In this document: positions 53,013-62,942 of the stretch, piece by piece | How positions within the stretch are numbered: position 1 is the stretch's first letter | Layout of the letters: every line of letters starts with the position of its first letter | From: Mactra quadrangularis | Taxonomy: Eukaryota > Mollusca > Bivalvia > Venerida > Mactridae | DNA length: 64,000 bases | Direction of reading: 5' to 3' | Assembly (NCBI GenBank): GCA_025267735.1 | Contig: CM046307.1 | Span: forward strand, 1 to 64,000 | Made by a program: the position numbers and the translations under genes | The notes under the pieces: model-generated | What the model saw: the letters and a program-made list of their open reading frames with translations, nothing else | What the model was told of the DNA's origin: nothing | Database searches by the model: none

Positions 53013-54671
53013 TCAACCAACTCGATACGCTGTAAATGGCTTAAGACCAGAACTTACCACACTATTTTGTTCAATTTTGTCAATGATAGCACCCATTAGG
53101 GTTGGTAATCCGTAAAATTGCGCTTCATAATATATCTCGTATAAATACCTAACATCCCTAGGCAATGTTCTCAAATCACACATGCCCGAGCGCAAGTAAT
53201 TTAATACATATCTAAAATGAGCTGGGTCTCTGTCAATGAAATACTGTCCATGCTCAGGCTTCATCCCATTTGGACCTACAAGTTTAGCTAAAAATGAATC
53301 TGGCTCCCTCGACACGGTGACTCTTGAAGTTTGAAATTTCTGTCCTCCTACATTTAAAACTATGCGTTCATCTTGAGTCAATTGTAATAAACGAATATCA
53401 AAATTCATGGAAACCCCTAAATCATTCTTGAGCACAGGACTCTCACTGTTGTTGTTACATTCCATCTGTATTTCATTTTCTTCTTCCGCTCTCCTATTCC
53501 TATATTCATCCAGTGTTAATCTTCTCCTCACTTGCGCGATTCTTTGATCTTCTTTTGTGTTCTCTCTTGCCTCACTATTTTGTATATCATCAAGCCGATT
53601 CTCTTTCATTTCACCAACACTAACCCCTGTATTCATGTCAGTCCTAATAGCTTCATTACCTTCAACACTACTTTTATTCATTTTAGCCTCCTTGACACTG
53701 TCTTCAACCGGTTCTTTATCATTTGAATCTTTATTTCCTTCACTTTCATCTTTCAAAACCTTATCATCATTATAGTCATTTTTATTGCTCTCACTGTCTC
53801 GCTCTCGAATGACCACTTCTCTCGTGTCCGTTTCAAGAATCTCTTGACCTGGTGCATTTGTTAATATTTCACTATTCTGATCCCTAGGTTTATCTATATC
53901 TGTACCAATATCTGCCTCGATGTACACCTCTTCATCCATAGCCAAGCTCTCTTCATCCCACTTACTTCTACCACCGCCTATAGAATCACTCTGGGGTTTT
54001 CTTTCTGTCGCCCTAGGAGACTGGACAGATACTTCCGATTCCGAGGATGTTTCCGACCAGCTGGATGAACTTGAAGAGCTATCTTCACTACTTGATTCAC
54101 TACTAGAATCCCCAGAAGATTTAGAGTCACGGCCACTTCTATATAAACTCTCGTCCTCACTGCTTGATATATCGTCATACACTTTCATAGAGTTAGTTAT
54201 CATACATTCATTTGGAGTTGGCTTCAACGGGGAGATAGGTTTTTCTATGTTTATGGTCATATTTCCCGTGGCATAATCGCCGTCGTTCCAATCTTTCCTA
54301 CTTTTCAAGTGGCCCTTTTTAACTTGCTTCACTAGATGATACATACAATGTTTCTTCCACTTAGCCAGTTGCTCTTTGACACCGTCCTTGTTTCCATCCG
54401 CATCAACCATTTCAAAATCAGATACTCCTAACTTTTTACACCTGTTGTGATTGTACACCCTTCTGTTGAATAACCTATAGCAACGTCTACATTGATATTT
54501 AAATTGACTATGCTGCTCAGTCACATGCCGGTATATGAGGTAAGCCTTGTTAAACACAACATTATTACACACTAGGCACAGCCACTGAAAAATAAGTAAA
54601 AAAAAACACTGTTCAAACTCAACGTTGTTCGACATTTGACTCGAATGGATGAACTGATTAATTTTGGACAT
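53013..54671 (-). CDS. accessory ORF: zinc-finger-like motifs plus T1/KCTD-type BTB domain
   Basis: 552 codons; the ATG at 54671 overlaps the pol stop by 14 bases. Two putative zinc-binding motifs are Cys32-x2-Cys35-x13-His49-x4-His54 and Cys61-x2-Cys64-x10-His75-x2-Cys78. A basic segment follows (~100-128), then a Ser/Glu/Asp-rich linker (~165-430). Residues ~437-535 form a T1/BTB domain: ERIVLNVGGQKFQTSRVTVS, then FIDRDPAHFRYVLNYLRSG and YYEAQFYGLPTL. In host proteins this domain (KCTD proteins and Kv channel T1) drives oligomerisation and, in many KCTDs, cullin-3 binding. No signal peptide, fusion peptide or long membrane anchor is seen, so it is not an envelope. A splice acceptor (TTATTTTTCAG) sits at codons 26-29. 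Function unknown. Confidence 0.88.
   Translation of the reverse strand: MSKINQFIHSSQMSNNVEFEQCFFLLIFQWLCLVCNNVVFNKAYLIYRHVTEQHSQFKYQCRRCYRLFNRRVYNHNRCKKLGVSDFEMVDADGNKDGVKEQLAKWKKHCMYHLVKQVKKGHLKSRKDWNDGDYATGNMTINIEKPISPLKPTPNECMITNSMKVYDDISSSEDESLYRSGRDSKSSGDSSSESSSEDSSSSSSSWSETSSESEVSVQSPRATERKPQSDSIGGGRSKWDEESLAMDEEVYIEADIGTDIDKPRDQNSEILTNAPGQEILETDTREVVIRERDSESNKNDYNDDKVLKDESEGNKDSNDKEPVEDSVKEAKMNKSSVEGNEAIRTDMNTGVSVGEMKENRLDDIQNSEARENTKEDQRIAQVRRRLTLDEYRNRRAEEENEIQMECNNNSESPVLKNDLGVSMNFDIRLLQLTQDERIVLNVGGQKFQTSRVTVSREPDSFLAKLVGPNGMKPEHGQYFIDRDPAHFRYVLNYLRSGMCDLRTLPRDVRYLYEIYYEAQFYGLPTLMGAIIDKIEQNSVVSSGLKPFTAYRVG
54585..54600 (-). promoter_or_regulatory. candidate 3' splice site before the zinc-finger/BTB region
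   Basis: On the minus strand a long T-rich tract ends CTTATTTTTCAG directly before codon 30 of the accessory ORF, just ahead of the first Cys pair. This is how retroviral-type elements often express a downstream ORF from a spliced RNA. A matching donor in the leader was not identified with confidence. Confidence 0.5.
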
Positions 54672-57600
54672 CCTGTGACAACCACGATGTCAAGGTTCCT
54701 TCGTAACGTTTCATTCGGTCATGGTGCACCACTTTGGGAATAGATCGTTTGGATAATTGTACCTTATACAACACATCATTTATCTTTTTGATTACTACAA
54801 AAGGCCCAGTCCACCGTCTAGTCATTTTGGAACTCAAACCAGGCTTAGTCTGTGGACTGAATAGCCAAACTAATTCACCCCTATCATATGAACACTTGTT
54901 TAACCTATGATCATAGTTACGCTTTTGAGAATCACTAGCCAACACTAAATGTTTTCGCGCCAAATTATGCACTCGTCCAAGTTGCTCAGACAACCGAGCT
55001 GCATACTCAGTGGATGTATACCGAGTTAATTCAGGCGGTCGCCCCACGGCTAAATCGATAGGTAACTGCAATTCTCGACCGTACATCATCATACTGGGTG
55101 AAAAACCAGTACTCTCTTGTACCGAAGAATTGTATGCCATAGAAACAAATGTTAGACATCTATCCCAATCGCGCTGATTATTTGACACAAATTTTGACAG
55201 CATAGAATTTATGGTCCTATGGCATCTTTCAACCAAACCATCCGACTGTGGGCGGAATGCTGTCGTACGAGTTTTCTCCGAACCTAACAGTTCACACACA
55301 TCTTGGAAAACTTTTGATTGAAAATTGGCACCCTGATCTGAATGAATTTGTTTCGGTACCCCAAATTTTGAAATGAAATTGTTCACTAGGTTATTTGCTA
55401 CCGTGGTAGCCTCTTGGTTCCGAATTGGCATTGCCACCAACCACTTAGTAAAATAATCCACTACCGTGAGAATATATCTATTACCATTATCACTCTGCGG
55501 TAATGGACCCATTATGTCTATCCCAATTCGTTCTAAGGGGGCCCCTACGTTATACTGTTTAAGCGGTGCCTTAGCCCGACGAGGCGGATTTCGTTTGGAA
55601 GCACATATGTCACACTCTTTACACCAGCGTTGTATATCTCTGGTTAACCCAAACCAGAAAAACCTTTTCCGTACTTTAAATTTGGTTTTCATTACGCCAA
55701 AATGACCCCCACTCGGGCTATTATGGAGCTCTTTTAAAACATCGCGAACCAACGACCGAGGTACAACAGTTAAGTAATCAACCTCTTCACTCTTCTCGCT
55801 CTCCCACTTGTAATATAAAATTTCATTTAATACACACAAAGAATCAAATCTATTCCAATAGTACTTCAATTCTATTCCGGACGCCGCGATATCTGGCCAA
55901 ACCGGCTTTTGACCACTTACTATCCATTGTTTTACAATACTCAAAATATTGTCTTTATTTTGTTCGACTTTAATTGTTTCATTGTTCAGAGTTGAAATCT
56001 CTCGCACTGAAATGTTACACTTATAAACACTATTCACACTTCTTTCCTTATGGTCCACACACATTTTTGTTTCACTTTCACTGATAGCTTCGGAATTGTT
56101 ACTCAACACTGATTGTGTCCCTTTGCGACCCATTTTAACTGTATCCGAAAGAATATTTCCATAAGTCGAATTTGCATTACCTGAAGAACTACTGCTACTC
56201 TCATTATTTTCACCACTTGTACTTTCCATTGATTCATCACCATTCTCAAAACTGGGTTTCATGTATCTCGACTCCGCTCGTACACAGTATTCGCAACTAT
56301 TCTTATTACATGGCCTCCTGGATAAAGCGTCTGCATTAGAGTGTACTCGCCCGGCTCTATACTTAATTTCATAGTCGTATGTAGATAAGAGTTCGAGCCA
56401 TCGCGCTATCTGTCCTTCGGGGTTCTTAAAATTAGCCAACCACCGTAAGGCTCCATGGTCACTTCTTATTATGAAACGTTGTCCAAATAGATAATGATGG
56501 TAATGTTTCACCGAATTAATGACAGCCAAGAGCTCTCTCCGAGTCACACAGTAACGTCGCTCTTCTTTGGTTAAACATTTACTATGGTAAGATATAACTT
56601 TTTCTTCTGTACCTTGTATCTGAGATAACACAGCTCCAATTCCAACACCACTGGCATCAGTGTCTAGAACAAACGTACCGTTGGAAATTGGATAAGCTAG
56701 AACTGGCGCTTTAATTAAGGCATTTTTTAACTGTTGGAAAGAATTTTCACATAACTCAGACCACACGAATTTCTGTCCCTTTTCCGTAAGTTTATGCAAC
56801 GGTTTTGCTATGGACGCAAAGTTCTTAACAAATTTCCGATAATAGGAACACAGACCTAAGAAACTTCTCACGTCTCGTACATTTCTTGGAGTACTCCATG
56901 ATTTCACATCTTCAATTTTTCTTGGATCCGTCGATACTCCATTTTCGCTTATAAGATGTCCTAAGAAACTAACTTGCTTTTGAAACATTATACATTTTTC
57001 GGGACTTAATTTTAAGCCTGCTTCTGCCATTCGCGTAAAAATTTCATCTAGCGCGGACAAATGTTCGTCAAACGTTTTTGCATATGCAATAATATCATCC
57101 AGATAAACGAGACACTGTTTCCAAGTCATGCCAGACAAAACTAGTTCCATTAGTCTCTCAAATGTCGCCGGAGAATTACACAAGCCAAAAGGCATTACAT
57201 TGAACTGCCACAATCCACAGCCCTGCACGGAAAATGCTGTTTTATGCTTATCTCGGTCCGACATACCCACCTGCCAAAACCCTGACTTACAATCCAGTGT
57301 ACTAAACCAGACGGACCCGTTCAATGCGTCTAATGTGTCGTCAATCCTAGGCAAAGGTTGACTGTCCTTCACTGTTACAGCATTTAATTTCCGGTAGTCA
57401 CAACAAAAGCGTATGGACCCGTTTGGCTTTGTGACCATTACTACTGGACTACTCCAAGGGCTAATTGAAGGTTCGATAATGCCTTTCTCAGCCATGTCCT
57501 TAACTTCCTGTTCAGCTGCTAGCCTCTTCGCCATTGGTACACGGTATGGCGCTAATTTTATCGGTTTTGCATCCCCTGTTTCGATTTTGTGTTCCACAAT

Positions 57601-58179
57601 GTGCGTTCTACCGATATCACCATCATTTTTAGAGAAAACGTTCTGATGTTTAATCAGTAAGGCTTTTAATAATGTTTTCTGGTGAACTGATAAATGCTCA
57701 CTTGACTTAGAAAACATATCCCTCAAATGATTCGGCATGTCTGTACCTCTATCACCTTCAACGGTGTCTACGGTTTCAACAACGACCACCTCAGGTGGAG
57801 TAACTGACTCGTACACTGCCGCTGTAGTATTTTTATATATCATACACGGTTTCGAACTCACATTAGCTACCCTAATTGGGATGTCCCCGTTATTCACATC
57901 AACCAAAGCCTTGGCCATTAACAACCCACTTTTCTTCGAAAAGTTTTCGTAAGGTTCAATGACACCAATTTTGTTGGAAATAACTCCAGATGGAGTACCT
58001 AACACTATCACTTCAGACTCGGGTGGAATAACTGTATTTTGTTTAATTTGAATACGACAACACGAGTGGGTCATTCGATCATCGCGTTGTACACAATCAA
58101 TATCTTCCCCATTTAAATTCATACACTTTTTAGTAATATCAATGCAACAATGATTTTCTCTGAAAAAGTCCATTCCCAA
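54658..58179 (-). CDS. gypsy Pol: end of protease, reverse transcriptase, RNase H, integrase
   Basis: 1173 codons. It opens inside the protease (a GMDFF strand at the start). RT spans ~205-430 with FSTLDCKSGFWQV (first Asp ~296) and YLDD (359-362). RNase H spans ~500-620 with LDTDASGVGIGA, TRRELLAV and RSDHGALRW. A Ser/Glu-rich linker covers ~640-740. Integrase has an HHCC zinc motif (His819, His826, Cys856, Cys859), the catalytic D888, D948 and E984 (IGIDIMGP, HSDQGANF, GLVERCHR) and a RRWTGPFVV chromodomain-less GPF/Y-type tail. All catalytic residues checked are present. Confidence 0.93.
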   Translation of the reverse strand: MGMDFFRENHCCIDITKKCMNLNGEDIDCVQRDDRMTHSCCRIQIKQNTVIPPESEVIVLGTPSGVISNKIGVIEPYENFSKKSGLLMAKALVDVNNGDIPIRVANVSSKPCMIYKNTTAAVYESVTPPEVVVVETVDTVEGDRGTDMPNHLRDMFSKSSEHLSVHQKTLLKALLIKHQNVFSKNDGDIGRTHIVEHKIETGDAKPIKLAPYRVPMAKRLAAEQEVKDMAEKGIIEPSISPWSSPVVMVTKPNGSIRFCCDYRKLNAVTVKDSQPLPRIDDTLDALNGSVWFSTLDCKSGFWQVGMSDRDKHKTAFSVQGCGLWQFNVMPFGLCNSPATFERLMELVLSGMTWKQCLVYLDDIIAYAKTFDEHLSALDEIFTRMAEAGLKLSPEKCIMFQKQVSFLGHLISENGVSTDPRKIEDVKSWSTPRNVRDVRSFLGLCSYYRKFVKNFASIAKPLHKLTEKGQKFVWSELCENSFQQLKNALIKAPVLAYPISNGTFVLDTDASGVGIGAVLSQIQGTEEKVISYHSKCLTKEERRYCVTRRELLAVINSVKHYHHYLFGQRFIIRSDHGALRWLANFKNPEGQIARWLELLSTYDYEIKYRAGRVHSNADALSRRPCNKNSCEYCVRAESRYMKPSFENGDESMESTSGENNESSSSSSGNANSTYGNILSDTVKMGRKGTQSVLSNNSEAISESETKMCVDHKERSVNSVYKCNISVREISTLNNETIKVEQNKDNILSIVKQWIVSGQKPVWPDIAASGIELKYYWNRFDSLCVLNEILYYKWESEKSEEVDYLTVVPRSLVRDVLKELHNSPSGGHFGVMKTKFKVRKRFFWFGLTRDIQRWCKECDICASKRNPPRRAKAPLKQYNVGAPLERIGIDIMGPLPQSDNGNRYILTVVDYFTKWLVAMPIRNQEATTVANNLVNNFISKFGVPKQIHSDQGANFQSKVFQDVCELLGSEKTRTTAFRPQSDGLVERCHRTINSMLSKFVSNNQRDWDRCLTFVSMAYNSSVQESTGFSPSMMMYGRELQLPIDLAVGRPPELTRYTSTEYAARLSEQLGRVHNLARKHLVLASDSQKRNYDHRLNKCSYDRGELVWLFSPQTKPGLSSKMTRRWTGPFVVIKKINDVLYKVQLSKRSIPKVVHHDRMKRYEGTLTSWLSQDVQN

Positions 58180-58532
58180 ATGCCTTTACTTTTAATATCT
58201 GCGAGATAAATCACTTGATTAAATTGCTGAGAACCAATTCTTAATTTACAAACAATTTTACCGTAAAACGGCGCTTTATCGCCGGTTGCCGTAACTAAAG
58301 TCATATTAATAGGCGAAACTTTAGGTTTCTCTGCCCACGGTAAATCATCAAACACACTTTTTCGTAAAATAGTTACACTCGACCCCGTATCCACCAACAT
58401 CGACACTGGTGTATCACAAATTATAGTAGAAATGAAAAACCCACCATCTTCAGTAACTGACGTATTAATATTTATTGGGATCGGGTCGGACCTCTCGTAG
58501 GTGGTCGAACTTCGGTCCTTGAGTTCAACCAT
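58119..58532 (-). CDS. gypsy protease (frame-separated)
   Basis: 137 codons with the retropepsin signature LVDTGSSVTIL (~46-56) and the flap-region strands. It overlaps the gag C-terminus in a different frame. Its last strand is completed in the frame of pol, so the protease is split at about 58175. Either a frameshift is programmed or this copy has a one-base lesion; no canonical slippery heptamer is obvious. Confidence 0.85.
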   Translation of the reverse strand: MVELKDRSSTTYERSDPIPININTSVTEDGGFFISTIICDTPVSMLVDTGSSVTILRKSVFDDLPWAEKPKVSPINMTLVTATGDKAPFYGKIVCKLRIGSQQFNQVIYLADIKSKGIWEWTFSEKIIVALILLKSV

Positions 58533-59839
58533 TTTCCGTTTTCCGATAATTTATCGTCCCTAAATCTCTGTGCACCACGCGTATCATTATTGAAATTATT
58601 TTGATTTCTACCATTGAAACTACGCCAATTAATATTTCTGTCGTTAGCACTAGATTGACCACCCGGACGCTGGTTTCGGGGGAAAGCATTCTTATTTCCT
58701 TGATAATATTGAATTTTCTCACTTAAATGTTTCACTTGACTACATAAGTCATTTAGTTTTTTATCGGTTTCACTTATTTCCGGATTGATTTGCCTCACGT
58801 GATTTTTACTACCCCTAGACCTATTGGCTTCCCTGTGAGCATCCAGTCTCACTGCTATTCTTTCTGCTTCACTTATTGTAGTCGGGCCTACCTCTCGTAA
58901 CCTTAACCTGATATCAGTGTCCGGGAGACTATCAACAAAATAATCTAACGCCAATAGATCTATCACCTCCGTCGACGCACTTGGATAAGCCTTCCTTGTT
59001 AACTTCCTAACAGCTTGTGCTAGCTCTGGTATAGTTTCATTTTTCCCAAGGGTCTTACTTTGTAAACGAGACCGAAATATTTCGGCTTTATGGACGGAAC
59101 CGTACCGGTTTTGTAAAGCAAAAACTATAGAGTTGAAATCACGTCGTTTTACAGAGTCTTACTCACATAAAATGGCTCTGGCGGCACCCGAAATGCTGCT
59201 AGCTAAATACAACGATTTTGTAGAGTAATTCCACTTATTTAACTCCGACACTATGTTAAAATGAGCCAAATACTCATCTAAATCCTCTGACCCGTCATAT
59301 GACTGAGGTTTTATCTTGTTTTGTACATGCACATTTCCGACACTTATATTTTCGTCCTCCCATTCATTATGATTTTGAGTAGCAAAAGACTGTGACGTAT
59401 TGCAGCGATCTTGGTCAAACACATTAGGTTGTCTATTATTATTTGAGTTTTCTACATCGGGCGTACTATTAGTAGGAACCCTAGCACGATATATTTCACG
59501 CGAGGCACCATTTTGGTGTGCCAGATTCATACCACTGCGCGTACTATCAATTTGTGTTTGCATAAATACAAGTTTATTTTCGATTGCCATTACAGAGTTT
59601 CTCATTTCACTTTTTACCGATTGTAAATTTTCGTGTATATCTTTACTTAAGTTTGCAATAAGTTTATCCATTGCGTTATTTAGCACATCACTCATACCTG
59701 TGTATACCGCTGAATTATTTACTTGTCCGCGGCATGGACTTCCGCTATCCCGATGAAGTGACATATTCTCACTAGTGTCTAGTAAACACGAATCGTCCTC
59801 TTCTGGGACCTTAAACGTTACTGTACCTGAGTCTTCCAT
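58472..59839 (-). pseudogene. gypsy Gag with one internal stop
   Basis: 456 codons in a single frame, starting at ATG 59839 and interrupted only by a TAA at 59159-59161 (codon 227). The N-terminal region (~60-125) includes a helical segment. The central region (~190-330) is the capsid-like retrotransposon gag domain, with the Y-D-G-x-E-D-L-x-E-Y entry. The C-terminus is basic, Asn/Arg-rich and lacks a CCHC knuckle. The stop falls in the middle of the capsid domain and should inactivate this copy. Confidence 0.85.
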
Positions 59840-59936
59840 ATTTCACCAAATGAGATATTTACCACCGATACCAGGAAAACAATTTTTGAATAAAGTTTCA
59901 CAATTAAAATTTTCCACTTGATCATATGAAGACAAA

Positions 59937-59938
<2 letters not shown>

Positions 59939-60011
<73 letters not shown>
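59939..60011. repeat. (CA)n microsatellite in the element leader
   Basis: About 36 uninterrupted CA dinucleotides followed by an A run. On the element's sense strand this is a TG repeat between the primer site and gag. The Cys-Val reading frame across it is an artefact. Confidence 0.97.
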
Positions 60012-60015
<4 letters not shown>

Positions 60016-60082
60016 AAAAATATATTTCCTTTTTTTCGAATTCACAATACAGAATAAAAAATTATGAAACTTATTTTCACTT

Positions 60083-60100
60083 ATCCCACCGCTGCCACCA
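60083..60100 (-). promoter_or_regulatory. primer-binding site, tRNA-Leu type
   Basis: The plus strand ATCCCACCGCTGCCACCA equals the 3' end, including CCA, of an animal tRNA-Leu (AAG/UAG type) as I recall it. Four T bases separate it from the 5' LTR. Confidence 0.8.
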
Positions 60101-60709
60101 TTTTTGTAGCGAAAACCCCTTCTTGTATTTTTAGCAAAGTAAGAGTACTGGTAGCAGAGTGATTAGTCTAAAAAGAAAGGGGTGGCTACAAGGGTTCGCC
60201 TGGTCCCGGCTATATATAGTATAATCTCATATGAAATATGACTAAGACATAACAGAGGCAAAAGTTCAATTTAATACCCGAGACGCGTTGAATTCACTAA
60301 CTGTAAAATATACCACACTTAATAGAAAAACACCAAGTTCAAATTATACCCGAGACGCGTTGAATTCACTAACTATAAAATATACCACACTTAACAGAAA
60401 AACACTAAGTTCAAATTATACCCGAGACGCGTTGAATTCACTAACTGTAAAATATACCACACTTAATAGAAAAACACCAAGTTCAAATTATACCCGAGAT
60501 GCGTTGAAATCACTAACTATAAAATATACCACACTTAACAGAAAAACACTAAGTTCAAATTATACCCGAGACGCGTTGAATTCACTAAGTATAAAATTAA
60601 CCACACTTTTAATACCTTAGGTATAAATTAAAAAATATATACCTCAGTCTCCATACTTGACACACAGGGGATCACCCGCACTGATTCCCAAGAAAAATCA
60701 ATACTCCCG

Positions 60710-60738
60710 CCTTATATACGCAGAGCGTGATGACGTCA
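60710..60738 (-). promoter_or_regulatory. duplicated LTR promoter core (extra copy)
   Basis: TGACGTCA at 60731-60738 and the TATATAAGG box near 60711-60719 on the minus strand, in a block matching 61029-61137 that is single-copy in the 3' LTR. It lies downstream of the regular core, nearer gag. Confidence 0.6.
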
Positions 60739-61095
60739 TAAATATGACGAGAGGTATAAATTATAACGCGCACAATATGACTAAGTTTAAATTATACCCT
60801 AGACACGTTAAATTCACTAAGTATAAAATTAACCACACTTTTAATACCTTAGGTATAAATTATAACGCGCACAAAATGACTAAGTTTAAATTATACCCTA
60901 GACACGTTAACTTCATTAAGTATAAAATATACCACACTTTAAATACCCTAGGTATAAATTATACCGCACTAGATAAAAGGAAACACTAAGTCCGAAATAT
61001 ACCCTTAACACTTAAAAAAAATATATACCTCAGTCTCCATACTTGACACACAGGGGATCACCCGCACTGATTCCCAAGAAAAATCAATACTCCCG

Positions 61096-61124
61096 CCTTA
61101 TATACGCAGAGCGTGATGACGTCA
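61096..61124 (-). promoter_or_regulatory. LTR promoter core (5' LTR)
   Basis: TGACGTCA at 61117-61124 followed by TATATAAGG near 61097-61105 on the minus strand, at the position equivalent to 51556-51584 of the 3' LTR. Confidence 0.65.
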
Positions 61125-61660
61125 TAAATATGACGAGAGCGTTCAGCAATGGCGGACTTGAACGCGGAAGTAAACACTATTTTCAAACATCGGACGCTGA
61201 TTTAGAAGTATGACGGTAATTCTAAGGTGGGTTTTAACCTTAAATCGCAAGTTTAGCATGTTAAGTTTGTATTTAAAACAAATATATTCAATAGAGTTCA
61301 TATTTTATATAATCTGGAACAAAGAAATGAAAGTAACTTGTTCTCGAACCGCAACTCTTGTCGTATTGGAACAGTGTTGACAGACAAAAAAAAAACGGTA
61401 TTCTTGGTGGGTTTGTGCTCGGTAATTTCAATTTACAAGATAAATAACATATACATTATGTTAACAACTAAACGTCATACCTAAAAATGCCACTCAACAA
61501 TGCTTAGAACAACAACAAACATAATACCCTGCTAACGAAAGTGGGTGGGGTAACAAAAAAAAATATTCTAAAATATATACAAGACATAGGCATGATTATT
61601 TATGCACCAACATAAAACTAAGGTAGTATAATAAGACCATGGTTTGTTACATTTGTTACA

Positions 61661-62633
61661 TATGTTTATCTGTTACATGTATTGTGTTGTTTTGTTTTTT
61701 ATGTCTTGTATTGCTGGATTGCATTGCAACGCATTACATTGTATTGTGTATTTAATTTGTGTTGTATTGCGTTGAATTTCGCTGTATAGTATTTGATATA
61801 AAATGTATTGCATCATATTATATTTGATTGAATTGTATTTTTGTGTTGAATTTTGGGACATAGAATCGTATTGCATGATATTATATTTGTTATACATGTG
61901 ATCGTTATTAACATTATTTAATAAAACTGTCCTGCCTTTGAAGGAGCTCACTTGTTGAATACATGTTTTAAGTTATACGGTCACGTGATGTACAAAAGGT
62001 AAATGGAATCTAACACTTGAGTAGTCATAGACTTGGTTCATACATTTACTGTAATAGTATGGTAGTTGTATATATATTGATAGCAGAAACAAGGGTTCAG
62101 CGACAGTACGGGCAATACGGGATCAAGGGGTTCCCGGACCGAACCTAACTAGAAGCACTGTTTATTTTCTTCAACAAGATTGTACACAGTGTTTTCTTCT
62201 CTTTACCTAAGTGTGAGTGGGAACCAATGAAAAACAGTTTATTTTTATAGCACCATTGTTGTCCCATTGAAGGCATAGCCTATAGACTGCTAGAAAGTTA
62301 AAAAATATATTCATAAGATAGATGCCAGACACTTGCTTCTGTGGTGCAGATTGCTGTGGGCAAAATATCGAATCTAGTGGCCTGAGGGGATTGCTGGATC
62401 GAGTCTCATTCGGGCTGGTTATACAACTTATTGAAAAAAAACACCGAAAAAAACCCTTTAATAACAAATATACAATGTACACTTCCTGAAACTCAAGTTT
62501 AGTTAATTTTTGGCCAGGTAAATACAAACAGAACTTTCTTGCACTATTTTGTTTTGTCTTAGAGCGTAAACTAATGTTATATCATTAAAATTACTATCGT
62601 TTATTGTATACATATCTTCACCAAAAGAAAAGA
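61661..62633. other. non-coding flank; TGTATT-rich low complexity
   Basis: 61661-61900 is a degenerate TGTATTG/ATTGTATT-rich stretch. 61910-62633 has no recognised features. Confidence 0.5.
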
Positions 62634-62942
62634 AGCCGCCCGGCTGGCTCAGTTGGTAGTACATGAGTCTGCTGATCGAGGGGTCGTGGGTTCGATTCCC
62701 GGGCTTGGCATACTTTCGTGGAGCTTGGTCATGAAATTATTTCTACATTCATTCTCCCTCCTACCAATGATTCTTAATTATGTAGGGCATTTGTCAGTCA
62801 CTGACGAAAGTATGCGCCTAGTAGTTGGTTAACAGCTAAATCCAGAGATTTAGCCTTTCCAGGAGCAGTGAGTAGATTGACTGACCGCCGTTATATGACC
62901 TGTACAATGTGTTGCTACGGCGTAAAACCCAACAAAAAAAGA
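62634..62942 (+). mobile_element. tRNA-headed SINE, family S1, complete
   Basis: Head GGCTGGCTCAGTTGGTAG with B box GGTTCGATTCCC; the tail ends GTGTTGCTACGGCGTAAAAC and an A-rich run. Duplications AAAAGAAAAGA occur at about 62623-62633 and 62943-62953, although the A-richness weakens this. Confidence 0.85.

Larger units (their letters stand above)
50308..61660 (-). mobile_element. Ty3/gypsy LTR retrotransposon with an extra BTB-domain ORF
   Basis: 11.35 kb on the minus strand. The LTRs (50308-52121 and 60105-61660) have TG...CA termini in either reading and are flanked by the 4-bp duplication TATG (50304-50307 and 61661-61664). In element order: 5' LTR, tRNA-Leu-type primer site, TG-repeat leader, gag, protease, pol (RT, RNase H, integrase), then an accessory ORF in the env position, an 890-bp non-coding stretch, a purine-rich tract and the 3' LTR. 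RT before integrase and a GPF/Y-like integrase tail place it in Ty3/gypsy. Gag carries one internal stop and protease/pol are in different frames, so this copy is probably not autonomous. Confidence 0.92.
60105..61660 (-). repeat. 5' LTR (1556 bp), internally rearranged
   Basis: Termini match the 3' LTR almost exactly. A ~210-bp segment present in the 3' LTR (about 50480-50690) is deleted, the 72-bp array has about five units, and an extra ~100-bp copy of the promoter block is inserted between the 72-bp and 99-bp arrays. Confidence 0.9.

Noticed and set aside
53920..54276. Ser-rich plus-strand frame opposite the BTB ORF
   Set aside because: Antisense shadow of the acidic, Ser-rich linker of the minus-strand ORF.
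59818..60045. Cys-Val repeat protein
   Set aside because: Translation of the CA microsatellite in the retrotransposon leader.
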